15,623 nucleotides of DNA from an uncultured Clostridia bacterium (lineage in GTDB: Bacteria > Bacillota > Clostridia > Oscillospirales > Acutalibacteraceae), in NCBI GenBank assembly GCA_904420155.1, contig CAJFUH010000101.1, forward strand, positions 1-15,623, read 5' to 3'. Below are positions 5,316 through 12,781 of this stretch, in pieces. The notes under the pieces are model-generated. The model was not told the DNA's origin and did not search any database. It worked only from the letters and a program-made list of their open reading frames with translations. The translations under genes and the position numbers were made by a program. The stretch's first letter is position 1; each line of letters starts with the position of its first letter.

Positions 5316-7073
5316 TTATTTGCTCTTTTTGCTGGTACCGCTGAATACAATGCCTCTCTGGGCGTCTAATGTAATGGTAGTACCATTTCTCAGCAATTTC
5401 GTGGCGTTTTCCGCGCCTACAATCACCGGCTTGTCCAAAGCCATGCCCACGATGGCGGCATGGGAATTGATGCCGGCGGCCTCGGTGATAATACCGGAAG
5501 CGTCCTTCATAATATCCAGCAAATTATTGGAAGTCTGGGGAATTACCAAGATATCCCCGGGTTTGAAATGAGCGCGGGCCTCTTTTTCATTCCTGCATAC
5601 GCACAAGTTGCCGCAAACCGTCAAATTGTTAACGCCGGTGCCGGAAGCCAACACATCGCCTACCAAATGAACCTTCAGCATATTGGTAGTACCGGATACG
5701 CCTAAGGGGATACCGGCGGTGATAACCACCAGATCTCCGTTATGAACCAGACCGTTCTGACGGGCTACATCTACCACATGGTCAAACAATTCGTCGGTAT
5801 TGTCCTTTTCCTCGATCATCAGCGGGATCACGCCCCAGGACAGATTCATTTGGCGCAATACGGTGGGATCCGTAGTACCGCTGATAATGGGACAATTGGG
5901 ACGATATTTGGAGATCATACGGGCAGTTTTCCCTGATTTGGTCACCGTCATGATAGCTACCGCGCCCAGATCGTGAGCCGTGGTGCAGGTGGCGTGGGAA
6001 ATAGCGGAAGTAACATTGGGCAGCGCCTCAATGTCACGGCGTTTGAAACGGCCCAAGTAATCGATGTCGCGTTCCGTGCGCTCGGTAATGGCCGCCATGG
6101 TTTTCAGGGCTTCGATGGGATAATCGCCCGCGGCGGTCTCCCCGGAAAGCATGATGGCGCTTGTCCCGTCGTAGATCGCATTGGCAACGTCGGTGGATTC
6201 CGCACGGGTGGGACGGGGGTTTTTCATCATGGAATCCAGCATCTGGGTGGCGGTGATGACCTGTTTGCCGGCATTATAAGCTTTTTTAATAAGCTTCTTC
6301 TGGATAATCGGGATATCTTCCAGCGGGATCTCTACCCCCAGGTCGCCTCTGGCCACCATGATACCATCGGCGATATTGATAATGTCGTCAATGTTATCTA
6401 CGCCGTCGGCGTTTTCAATCTTTGCAATGATGCGGATATTATTGCTGTTGTGCTTATGTAACTCCGCTTTTAATTGAAGCAGGTCCTCCGCAGAACGGGT
6501 AAAAGAGGCGGCAATAAAATCAAAGCCCTGCTCTACTGCGAATTCCAGGTCCGACTTGTCCTTTTCGCTGACAAACGGCAGGGAAAGGTGTACGCCGGGA
6601 ACATTAATACTTTTGTGAGAAGAGACAAAACCGCCGTTTACCACGGTGCAGACAATGGTGGTATCGGTGCAGTCCATAACGCGCAGTTCAATCAGGCCGT
6701 CATCAATCAGGATACGGGAACCGCGGGTAACGTCTTGGGGCAGTCCCTTAAAAGAAATACTGGCGATGGTCTCATCGCCTACCACGTCCTCGGTGGTCAA
6801 GGTAAAAGTCTGGCCTTTCTCCAGATGGACTTTCGGGACGTTAAAGTTGCCTGTGCGGATTTCCGGGCCTTTGGTATCCAGTAACAAAGCTACCGGAAGG
6901 CCCAGCTCTTCCCGCAATTTTTTCACAGCATCGATACGTCTTTTATGGGTTTCATGGTCCTGATGGGACATATTGATACGAGCAACATCCATTCCATTGA
7001 GCATCAGCTGCCGCAAGATTTCATCGTTGTCAGTTGCAGGGCCCAGGGTACATATGATTTTTGTTTTCCTCAT
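5316..7073 (-). CDS. pyk: Pyruvate kinase with C-terminal PEP-utiliser domain
   Basis: This 585-aa glycolytic enzyme transfers phosphate from PEP to ADP to give ATP and pyruvate. The N-terminal catalytic part has KTKIICTLGPATD (3-15), ARINMSH (31-37), LLLDTKGPEIRTG (63-75), the substrate/metal motif KIENADGVDNIDDI followed by MVARGDLGVEIP, and ATQMLDSM...PTRAESTDVANA. Glu71 in TKGPEIRTG marks the K+-dependent class. The last 110 or so residues are a PPDK/EI-like phosphohistidine-type domain with NSHAAIVG (His538) and KPVIVG, as in Bacillus and Geobacillus enzymes of the same length. GGAG (plus 7083-7086) lies 9 nt before the ATG. It appears monocistronic. Confidence 0.97.
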   Translation of the reverse strand: MRKTKIICTLGPATDNDEILRQLMLNGMDVARINMSHQDHETHKRRIDAVKKLREELGLPVALLLDTKGPEIRTGNFNVPKVHLEKGQTFTLTTEDVVGDETIASISFKGLPQDVTRGSRILIDDGLIELRVMDCTDTTIVCTVVNGGFVSSHKSINVPGVHLSLPFVSEKDKSDLEFAVEQGFDFIAASFTRSAEDLLQLKAELHKHNSNNIRIIAKIENADGVDNIDDIINIADGIMVARGDLGVEIPLEDIPIIQKKLIKKAYNAGKQVITATQMLDSMMKNPRPTRAESTDVANAIYDGTSAIMLSGETAAGDYPIEALKTMAAITERTERDIDYLGRFKRRDIEALPNVTSAISHATCTTAHDLGAVAIMTVTKSGKTARMISKYRPNCPIISGTTDPTVLRQMNLSWGVIPLMIEEKDNTDELFDHVVDVARQNGLVHNGDLVVITAGIPLGVSGTTNMLKVHLVGDVLASGTGVNNLTVCGNLCVCRNEKEARAHFKPGDILVIPQTSNNLLDIMKDASGIITEAAGINSHAAIVGMALDKPVIVGAENATKLLRNGTTITLDAQRGIVFSGTSKKSK

Positions 7074-7123
7074 AGTTCAGCACTCCATTCGACCGTTAGG
7101 TTTTAAAAATTTTCCCACCATAT

Positions 7124-7152
7124 ATGATACACCAACTTGCGCATTTTGAAAA
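7124..7152 (-). promoter_or_regulatory. Candidate promoter of pyk
   Basis: On the minus strand TTTTCA (plus 7147-7152) and TATCAT (plus 7124-7129) are 17 nt apart, about 50 nt before the pyk ATG. Each matches four to five bases of the consensus hexamers, so this is a moderate call. Confidence 0.4.
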
Positions 7153-7198
7153 CAGGTAAATACATAAATTAGCTATCTATCTGGAAACTTTATTTAAC

Positions 7199-7227
7199 TT
7201 GAAAATAAAATAGTTTCATTATACAAT
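7199..7227 (+). promoter_or_regulatory. Promoter of the VanY-like gene
   Basis: TTGAAA (7199-7204), a 17-nt spacer and TACAAT (7222-7227) form a good sigma-A-type promoter, divergent from pyk. It would give a leader of about 50 nt before ATG 7284. The -10 box lies inside the inverted repeat at 7213-7243. Confidence 0.65.
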
Positions 7228-7243
7228 AAGATGCAAATGAAAC
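7213..7243. promoter_or_regulatory. 8-bp inverted repeat flanking the VanY-like promoter -10
   Basis: GTTTCATT (7213-7220) and AATGAAAC (7236-7243) form a perfect inverted repeat with a 15-nt centre that contains TACAAT. A third GAAAC-type half-site (GGAAAC, 7183-7188) lies upstream of the -35. This could be an operator for a regulator encoded elsewhere, or a chance feature of A+T-rich DNA. Confidence 0.4.
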
Positions 7244-7283
7244 ATTTTCTTTGATTTATTTTATTTGGGGAGGATGGGAACGT

Positions 7284-8183
7284 ATGGCTTTGCTCAAAAA
7301 GCCCCCAAAACATCGAAAATTCCGTGTGGGCGCCTGGGAAAAAGAAAAAAACGCCGCTAATTTATACATCTCTATGAAGGGGATCAGCAAAAAAGAAAAA
7401 GCCATCCGTTCCGACCGGAGCGTGCGCAAGCAAGACCGGGTAAAAGGGTTGAAGGGTATGATGACCATGATCCCCATTTTAATGGTGGTTATTTTAGCCG
7501 GGGGAATCTGGATCGCTTATCAGGAGTTTGTGAAACTCAATCCCCCCGTTTACCCCACTGCCAGCGACTATGAACCGCCTGTTTCCTCTATGGAGGAGGA
7601 TAGCACTCTCGTGCGGGAAAAAGACCGGCATTTACTCCGCCCGGTGGGGTTAAACAATCCCCTTCCTGACGACTATATTGTCAACCTTTCCCAATATGAC
7701 GGCGTTTCCTGCGACGCTACGATTGTGCCCAGTTTAACCCGGATGGTACAGGACGCACAGGCGGCAGGCTATACGCTGCATGTAACGCAAGGTTACATAG
7801 ACGCGGCCCAACAGCAGCAGCTGTACGACACCGAAGTAAACCGGCTGATGACAGAAAAGGGATACACCAAGGTCAAAGCGGAAAATGAGGCGGAAAAGGT
7901 CGTACCTCCCGCAGGAAGAAACGAATACCAAACGGGACTAAATATCAGTTTTTCTACAGAAGAGGGCGGCGATTTTGCCAGCAGCGGCGCATATAAATGG
8001 CTGGCAGACCATTGCGTGGAATACGGTTTTGTCCTGCGTTATCCGGAGGCTATGGAGGAAAAGACCAACCATGATTTTGATCCCACCCAATTCCGATATG
8101 TAGGGGAAGAACACGCTAAAAAAATGCGCACGTTAAATATGTGCTTAGAAGAATATTATTCTTATGTAGTGGGACAGGATTAA
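7284..8183 (+). CDS. VanY-type D-Ala-D-Ala carboxypeptidase homologue, probably inactive
   Basis: This 299-aa protein has a basic N-terminal tail of about 60 residues, one membrane segment (about 61-79, MIPILMVVILAGGIWIAY) and an outward VanY-like domain (about 115-290). Fold markers remain: YTLHVTQGY (163-171), QQLY, VVPP (206-209), QTGLNISFS (216-224), WLADHCVEYGFVLRYPE (239-255) and FRYVGEEHA (270-278). The expected SxHxxGxxxD metal motif reads NEYQTGLNIS, so His is Tyr215 and Asp is Ser222. The usual E-x-W-H-F-R-Y reads DPTQFRY, so His is Gln269 and the catalytic Glu is Asp266. Start: GGGGAGG (7267-7273) 10 nt before ATG 7284. Likely a non-catalytic wall-peptide-binding or structural protein. 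Confidence 0.8.
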   Translation: MALLKKPPKHRKFRVGAWEKEKNAANLYISMKGISKKEKAIRSDRSVRKQDRVKGLKGMMTMIPILMVVILAGGIWIAYQEFVKLNPPVYPTASDYEPPVSSMEEDSTLVREKDRHLLRPVGLNNPLPDDYIVNLSQYDGVSCDATIVPSLTRMVQDAQAAGYTLHVTQGYIDAAQQQQLYDTEVNRLMTEKGYTKVKAENEAEKVVPPAGRNEYQTGLNISFSTEEGGDFASSGAYKWLADHCVEYGFVLRYPEAMEEKTNHDFDPTQFRYVGEEHAKKMRTLNMCLEEYYSYVVGQD

Positions 8184-8350
8184 CGGATCCTTTTTTGGAA
8201 AATGAACAGAAAAGGCCGCGTGGGATGGGCCGTCCCTCATGATCCGGATGCGCTCTAGGATACAGAATTCCGACAGGAAGGTATTTTTTAAATTGACGGC
8301 ATCTCCCCTTTTCTATTGCATGCGCATCCTAAGAGGAGGTATCCTCCTAC

Positions 8351-8379
8351 TTTTCAGCTTGTTCCCAGTGCGTTATAAT
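8351..8379 (+). promoter_or_regulatory. Candidate promoter of birA
   Basis: A perfect TATAAT (8374-8379) is preceded 17 nt upstream by TTTTCA (8351-8356), a partial match to TTGACA, and lies 35 nt before ATG 8415. Just upstream is a small hairpin, AGGAGG-TAT-CCTCCT (8334-8348). The rest of the 230-bp gap after the VanY-like gene shows no clear terminator or gene. Confidence 0.55.
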
Positions 8380-8414
8380 AGTCTTAAATTAGAGGGCAGG
8401 AAGTGGTCTAGCCA

Positions 8415-9389
8415 ATGCAGGAAAAGATTTTACAAATGTTACGGGAAAAGGAGGGCTATCTCTCTGGAGAACAAATCAGCAAGCAATTGGGGGTTTCCCG
8501 CTCCGCTATCTGGAAGGCTGTCAACGCCCTGCGTCAAGAGGGATACCGTATTGATTCCTCCACCAACAAAGGCTATAAATTGGAAACAATCCCCGATATC
8601 CTCACCGCTCCGGAAATCCAGCACGGATTATCCACCCACACCATGGGAAAGAAAGTGGTGTCTTTGAAAGAGGTTGATTCCACCAATGAAGAGGCAAAAC
8701 GCCAGGGCGCCAAGGGCGCGCCGGAAGGGGCCGTCTTCTTGGCGGAACATCAAACGGGAGGGAAGGGGCGTTTGGGGCGCAAATGGGTTTCCTTACCGGG
8801 AGAGGGTATTTGGATGTCTATTTTGCTCCGTCCAGAGATCCCCCCTTATGAAATCCCTCAGATTACCTTGCTTACCGGGCTGGCCGTATGCCGCGCCATC
8901 CGGTCCGTCACGGGATGCGACGCGCTGATCAAGTGGCCAAATGATATTATTATCCATGGAAAAAAGCTGGTGGGTATCTTAACTGAACTGGTAGCGGAAG
9001 CAGATTGTATCAATTATGCCGTTACTGGGATTGGGATCAACGTCAACCAGAAGCAATTTCCAAATGAGATTGCCCACAAGGCTACTTCCCTCTTTCTGGA
9101 AACCCAGCGCCGGTGGGCGCGTGCGCCTTTGGTGCAAAAAATATTAGAAAGCTTTGAAGAAGCCTATGATTCTTTTCTGACAGAAGTGTCCTTTGATTTT
9201 ATCACCCCCTATAAAGAACTTTGCGTTTCTTTGGGGCGGGAAGTATCCGTACAAAGAGGGGAACAGGTCATACGGGGCAGGGCGGCGGATATCTCGAAAA
9301 CCGGGGAACTGGTCGTCCAAACCCCGGAGGGCGCCTTCTACCCCATCAATTCCGGAGAAGTGACCGTTCAGGGTATTTACGGGGAATAA
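8415..9389 (+). CDS. birA: Bifunctional biotin-protein ligase / biotin operon repressor
   Basis: This 324-aa protein activates biotin to biotinyl-AMP and attaches it to lysine of biotin carrier domains; in family members the N-terminal domain also binds bio operators. It has a winged HTH at residues 1-57 (ISKQLGVSRSAIWKAVNALR), then the ligase domain with EVDSTNEEAK (86-95), the biotinyl-AMP loop GGKGRLGRKW (115-124), IKWPNDI (172-178) and KLVGILTEL (184-192), and an SH3-like C-terminal domain (about 272-324). ATG 8415 gives the normal N-terminus; the RBS (GGAAGTGG, 8399-8406) is fair. No biotin synthesis gene is in the window, so its operator targets lie elsewhere. It is probably monocistronic, with a terminator at 9483. 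Confidence 0.96.
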   Translation: MQEKILQMLREKEGYLSGEQISKQLGVSRSAIWKAVNALRQEGYRIDSSTNKGYKLETIPDILTAPEIQHGLSTHTMGKKVVSLKEVDSTNEEAKRQGAKGAPEGAVFLAEHQTGGKGRLGRKWVSLPGEGIWMSILLRPEIPPYEIPQITLLTGLAVCRAIRSVTGCDALIKWPNDIIIHGKKLVGILTELVAEADCINYAVTGIGINVNQKQFPNEIAHKATSLFLETQRRWARAPLVQKILESFEEAYDSFLTEVSFDFITPYKELCVSLGREVSVQRGEQVIRGRAADISKTGELVVQTPEGAFYPINSGEVTVQGIYGE

Positions 9390-9604
9390 AAGTTCTCAAA
9401 ATTTGGGCCTGGATTAAAATGGTCCCTTCCTTCAAATCTACAATCATATCGTTTCTCTCAAATACCATAAAAATAAAAGCACTGCGTTTCCTTACAAAAT
9501 CTGTTTCTGGGGAAACGCACTTTTTGTATCAGGCATTAAACTGTATTTTATGGTAAATTTTCTCTTTTCTTGCCTTTTTGTTTCTCAATTTTCTTATTAT
9601 CACT
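9390..9604. other. Non-coding interval after birA
   Basis: This A+T-rich stretch, together with the promoter block that follows it, makes a 341-bp gap before the next gene. It holds the birA terminator at 9483-9525. Apart from this I see no open frame with an RBS, and no RNA gene that I recognise. Confidence 0.6.
9483..9525 (+). terminator. Rho-independent terminator of birA
   Basis: TGCGTTTCC (9483-9491) pairs with GGAAACGCA (9511-9519) around a 19-nt loop, followed by CTTTTTG. An upstream AAAAG could extend the stem over a small bulge. Confidence 0.75.
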
Positions 9605-9730
9605 CTATCATGAACAAGTTTACTCCTTTTTTCTCCATAATTTCCTGTGTTTTTGCTATTGATTTCGTTCTAAACGCATGATAAAATCTGATCTAATGAA
9701 CATTAAGAATATGTTAGAAAGGTGAGATTT
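9605..9730 (+). repeat. Conserved promoter block, copy 1
   Basis: This block matches the one before the second binding-protein gene over its whole length, starting CTATCATGAACAAG and ending at the RBS AAAGGTGAG. It includes the promoter and two ATGAACA words, at 9610 and 9696. Because the coding sequences downstream are also paralogous, the duplication covered gene plus control region. Confidence 0.8.
9659..9687 (+). promoter_or_regulatory. Promoter of the first solute-binding protein gene
   Basis: TTGATT (9659-9664), 17 nt, then TAAAAT (9682-9687) preceded by TGA, an extended -10. The same hexamers, spacing and extended element occur at 10952-10980. Confidence 0.8.
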
Positions 9731-10717
9731 ATGGCAAAGAGAAAAATAGTATGCCTTCTGTTGGCTCTGGTACTGGTTTTACTAGCTTTTTCTGGCTGTG
9801 GGAAAAAAAGTGAAAACACCGTGGTCATTTATGCGAGTTCAGAAGAATATCGGAACGAGTATATCTTAAAACGGCTGAAAGAACAATTCCCCGATTATGA
9901 CATCAAACTGCAATATTTCCCCACCGGTAAAAACGCCGCCAAAATCAAGGCGGAAGGAACCAATACGGAGGCGGATATCCTGCTGGGCGTAGAAGGCGGA
10001 TATCTAAACGATCTGGATAATGTATTAGCTGATCTCTCTTCTTACGATACGTCCATTTATTTAGACGACGCCATTGACCCTAACCACAAATATTTGGCCT
10101 GGGAGCGGTTCAGCGGCGGTATTATCGTGAATAAGTCCTTGTTACAGGAAAAAGGTCTGGAAATCCCGCAATCTTATGAAGATCTGTTGAAACCGGAATA
10201 TAAAGGTTTGATCTCTATGTCCAACCCCTCTTCTTCCAGCACCGGTTATATTTTTGTAAAATCCCTGTGCAACGCGTGGGGCGAGGATGAGGCGTTCTCC
10301 TATTTTGATCGGCTGGCCGAAAATGTGTACCAGTTTTCTTCCTCCGGCTCCGGTCCGGTAAACGCATTGATCCAGGGCGAGGCCGCTATTGGGTTAGGTA
10401 TGACCTTCCAAGCGGTACAGGAAATCAACAACGGCGCTGATCTGGAAATACTCTATTTTGAAGAAGGTTCTCCTTATGCAATCACTGGCACTGCGGTCAT
10501 CGACGGGCGTTTGGAAAATCAGGCTGTCAAAGACGTTTTTGACTTTTTAACCAGCACCCTCTGTCGAGAAGATAAAGAGCAGTTTTCTCCGGAATCCATT
10601 TTTAAAGATCAAAATACCACCATAGAGAATTACCCTCAGAATATCCCGTATTCTGACATGACCGGTCTGGATGATTTGGAAGAAAAAGACAGATTATTGG
10701 ATCAATGGAAATATTAA
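9731..10717 (+). CDS. ABC transporter solute-binding lipoprotein, copy 1
   Basis: This 328-aa extracytoplasmic binding protein has a lipoprotein signal (basic MAKRK, hydrophobic 6-19, lipobox AFSGC with Cys23). The mature part fits the Fe3+/2-aminoethylphosphonate/spermidine type of binding protein: VVIYASSEEYRNEYI (31-45), TEADILLGVEGG (79-90), SGGIIVNKSLL (128-138), MSNPSSSSTGYIF (163-175), SSSGSGPVNALIQGEAAIGLG (about 203-223) and EEGSPYAITGTAVIDG (244-259). The serine/glycine-rich clusters would suit an anion such as a phosphonate, but the ligand cannot be fixed. The preceding in-frame GTG (9722) falls within the RBS AAAGGTGAG, so ATG 9731 is used. It has its own promoter and terminator, outside the main operon, and is about 70% identical by eye to the next gene. 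Confidence 0.88.
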   Translation: MAKRKIVCLLLALVLVLLAFSGCGKKSENTVVIYASSEEYRNEYILKRLKEQFPDYDIKLQYFPTGKNAAKIKAEGTNTEADILLGVEGGYLNDLDNVLADLSSYDTSIYLDDAIDPNHKYLAWERFSGGIIVNKSLLQEKGLEIPQSYEDLLKPEYKGLISMSNPSSSSTGYIFVKSLCNAWGEDEAFSYFDRLAENVYQFSSSGSGPVNALIQGEAAIGLGMTFQAVQEINNGADLEILYFEEGSPYAITGTAVIDGRLENQAVKDVFDFLTSTLCREDKEQFSPESIFKDQNTTIENYPQNIPYSDMTGLDDLEEKDRLLDQWKY

Positions 10718-10779
10718 TAGGCAAGCAGCTATCTGAGGCCAATAAATCTCTGCCAGCTATATAAAAAGGGACCTATACC

Positions 10780-10822
10780 AAGAAGTCGCTTTTCTTGATA
10801 AAAAGAAAAACGGCTTCTTTTT
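10780..10822 (+). terminator. Rho-independent terminator after the first solute-binding protein
   Basis: AAGAAGTCGCTTTTCTT (10780-10796) pairs with AAGAAAAACGGCTTCTT (10803-10819), giving a stem of about 17 bp with one G-T pair and one mismatch, followed by TTT. It separates the two paralogous genes. The remainder of the 308-bp gap holds the promoter block of copy 2 and nothing else recognised. Confidence 0.8.
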
Positions 10823-10897
10823 CATGTCATGGATCTAACAGGAAAATTGGATTCTGTTTTAATCTTTTCTGTTCCCTTTTAGAATCTGAAAACCATC

Positions 10898-11025
10898 CTA
10901 TTATGAACAAGAATCTTCTTCTTTTTTCTATGATTTACCCCATTTATCCTATTGATTTCGTTCTAATTTCGTGATAAAATCTGCTATAAATGAACATTAA
11001 AAATATATTAAAAAGGTGAGATTGC
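10898..11025 (+). repeat. Conserved promoter block, copy 2
   Basis: This is homologous to 9605-9730, beginning CTATTATGAACAAG, with CTATTGATTTCGTTCTAA around the -35, GTGATAAAATCTG at the -10 and AATGAACATTAA downstream. The ATGAACA words are at 10903 and 10990, 87 bp apart (86 in copy 1). Similarity is highest from the -35 to the RBS. Confidence 0.8.
10952..10980 (+). promoter_or_regulatory. Promoter of the transporter operon
   Basis: TTGATT (10952-10957), 17 nt, then TAAAAT (10975-10980) with the extended TGA. It should drive the second binding protein, the ATPase, the permease and the nucleotidyltransferase gene down to the terminator at 15369. Confidence 0.8.
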
Positions 11026-12015
11026 ATGACAAAAAAGAAGATTTTGTGTATTCTGTTGGCATTGATCCTTGTTTTATTGGCGTTCTGCGGATGTGGGAAA
11101 AAAAGTGAAAACTCAGTTGTTATCTACAGCAGTTTAGAAGAATTCCGAAATGAATACCTTTCAAAAAGGATCAAAGAGCAATTTCCTGATTACGATGTCA
11201 CCATCCAGTATCTGCCTTCCGGTAAAAATGTAGCCAAGATAAAAGCCGAAGGTAAGGATGCGACAGAGGCTGACATTATATTGGGGGTTGATAGCGGCTA
11301 TCTCAACTCTCTGAGCGATATTCTTACCGATCTCTCTTCTTACGACACCTCCCATTATTTACAGGACTGTGTTGATCCCCAACATAAGTATCTGGCCTGG
11401 GAAAGATACAGCGGCGGCATCATTGTAAACAAAAGTATATTACAACAAAAAGAGCTGTCCGTTCCCCAATCTTATGACGATTTGTTGAAACCCGAATATA
11501 AAGATCTTATTATTATGTCTAACCCCAATTCCTCCAGCACCGGTTATATCTTCCTGAAATCCCTTTGTAATGCCTGGGGAGAAGACCAGGCTTTTGAATA
11601 TTTTGATAAACTTTCTGAAAATATTTACCAATTTTCTTCTTCCGGTTCCGGTCCTGTAAATGCATTAGTACAGGGGGAAGCCGCCATCGGTTTGGGCATG
11701 GTCTTCCAGGCTGTGCAAGAAATCAACAACGGCGCCGATTTGGAAATCCTCTATTTTGACGAGGGTTCCCCTTATTCCATTTCCTGCTGCTCAGTAATTG
11801 ACGGGCGGCTGGAACGGCCTGCGGTGAAAGAGGTCTACGATTACCTGATGAATACCCTTTGTTACGAAGACAAGCAAAATTTTTCTCCTGAACCAATTTT
11901 CCAGGATCAAAACACCCCTGTAGAGCATTATCCACAGGATATCCCATATTCGGATATGACCGGTATGGATACCCCTGGTGTAAAAGATGAATTACTTGCG
12001 AAATGGAAGTATTGA
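11026..12015 (+). CDS. ABC transporter solute-binding lipoprotein, copy 2
   Basis: This 329-aa paralogue of the gene before it has a lipoprotein signal MTKKKILCILLALILVLLAF and then CGCGKKS; Cys23 is the probable lipid site, with an unusual Cys21 just before it. The motifs of copy 1 recur: VVIYSSLEEFRNEYL, TEADIILGVDSGYL, SGGIIVNKSIL, MSNPNSSSTGYIF and SSSGSGPVNALVQGEAAIGLG. There is a one-residue insertion near residue 78. The clearest local difference is SPYSISCCSVIDG here against SPYAITGTAVIDG in copy 1, near the expected ligand cleft or hinge. AAAAAGGTGAG precedes ATG 11026. It ends 1 nt before the ATPase start, so this copy is the operon's own binding protein. Confidence 0.9.
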   Translation: MTKKKILCILLALILVLLAFCGCGKKSENSVVIYSSLEEFRNEYLSKRIKEQFPDYDVTIQYLPSGKNVAKIKAEGKDATEADIILGVDSGYLNSLSDILTDLSSYDTSHYLQDCVDPQHKYLAWERYSGGIIVNKSILQQKELSVPQSYDDLLKPEYKDLIIMSNPNSSSTGYIFLKSLCNAWGEDQAFEYFDKLSENIYQFSSSGSGPVNALVQGEAAIGLGMVFQAVQEINNGADLEILYFDEGSPYSISCCSVIDGRLERPAVKEVYDYLMNTLCYEDKQNFSPEPIFQDQNTPVEHYPQDIPYSDMTGMDTPGVKDELLAKWKY

Positions 12016-12016
12016 T

Positions 12017-12781
12017 ATGAACACAAAATTAGAAATAAAAGAGCTTTATAAAGTATACGGACAAAAGACCATTCTGGACCATATCTCCTTTGACGTCAAA
12101 GAAGGGGAATTCCTGTCTGTATTAGGCCCTTCCGGATGCGGCAAAACCACCTTGTTGCGTATTTTGATGGGCATTTCCAGGCAGACCTCCGGCCAAATTT
12201 TCAAAGAGGGAAAAGATATTTCTTTGGTCGATCCTTCTAAGCGCGGTATGGGGATTGTATTTCAGAACTACGCCCTCTTCCCCAACATGACGGTCCTGCA
12301 AAATGTAGAATACGCTTTAAAATTCCAGCCGGAACTTAAAAAAAATGCCCGGGCGCTGGCTATGGATATGTTAAATCAGGTGGGGATGTCAGAACACCTG
12401 AATAAAAAGCCCCACAAGCTCTCCGGCGGCCAGCAGCAGCGAGTGGCCATCGCCCGCACCTTGGCGTTGAAACCCGATGTGATGCTGTTCGATGAACCCA
12501 TGTCCGCTTTGGACGCCGCCAACCGTGTAACGCTGCGGTCAGAGTTAAAGCGGATTCAAAAGGAATTCCACATTACGATGATTTACATTACCCACGACCA
12601 GGAAGAAGCTTTTACCATGTCCGACCGGATCATGGTGATGAGCGAAGGGCATATCGAACAGATCGACACCCCCAGCGAATTGTATCATCATCCCAAAAAT
12701 GAGTATGTAGAGGAGTTTGTGGTGGGACATCTAAAGGCCAAGCTCTCCTCTCTGCTGGATTGTATGGGGTTATCGCTATGA
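12017..12781 (+). CDS. ABC transporter ATP-binding protein (FbpC/PotA/PhnT type, short)
   Basis: This 254-aa cytoplasmic ATPase powers the importer. Present: Walker A GPSGCGKTT (37-45), Q-loop VFQNYALFPNMTV (81-93), signature LSGGQQQRVAIAR (135-147), Walker B DVMLFDEPMSALD (154-166) and switch His193 in YITHDQEEA (190-198). The protein stops soon after the nucleotide-binding domain (VEEFVVGHLKAK...), whereas many relatives run to about 350 residues with a regulatory TOBE domain, so this one lacks that control module. The start is 1 nt after the binding-protein stop, with GGAAG as a weak RBS inside the upstream gene. The stop overlaps the permease start (ATGA), implying translational coupling. 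Confidence 0.94.
   Translation: MNTKLEIKELYKVYGQKTILDHISFDVKEGEFLSVLGPSGCGKTTLLRILMGISRQTSGQIFKEGKDISLVDPSKRGMGIVFQNYALFPNMTVLQNVEYALKFQPELKKNARALAMDMLNQVGMSEHLNKKPHKLSGGQQQRVAIARTLALKPDVMLFDEPMSALDAANRVTLRSELKRIQKEFHITMIYITHDQEEAFTMSDRIMVMSEGHIEQIDTPSELYHHPKNEYVEEFVVGHLKAKLSSLLDCMGLSL

Noticed and set aside
8239..8667. Plus-strand frame of 142 codons ahead of and into birA
   Set aside because: It overlaps the start of birA in another frame, covers the birA promoter, and its product has no recognisable feature.
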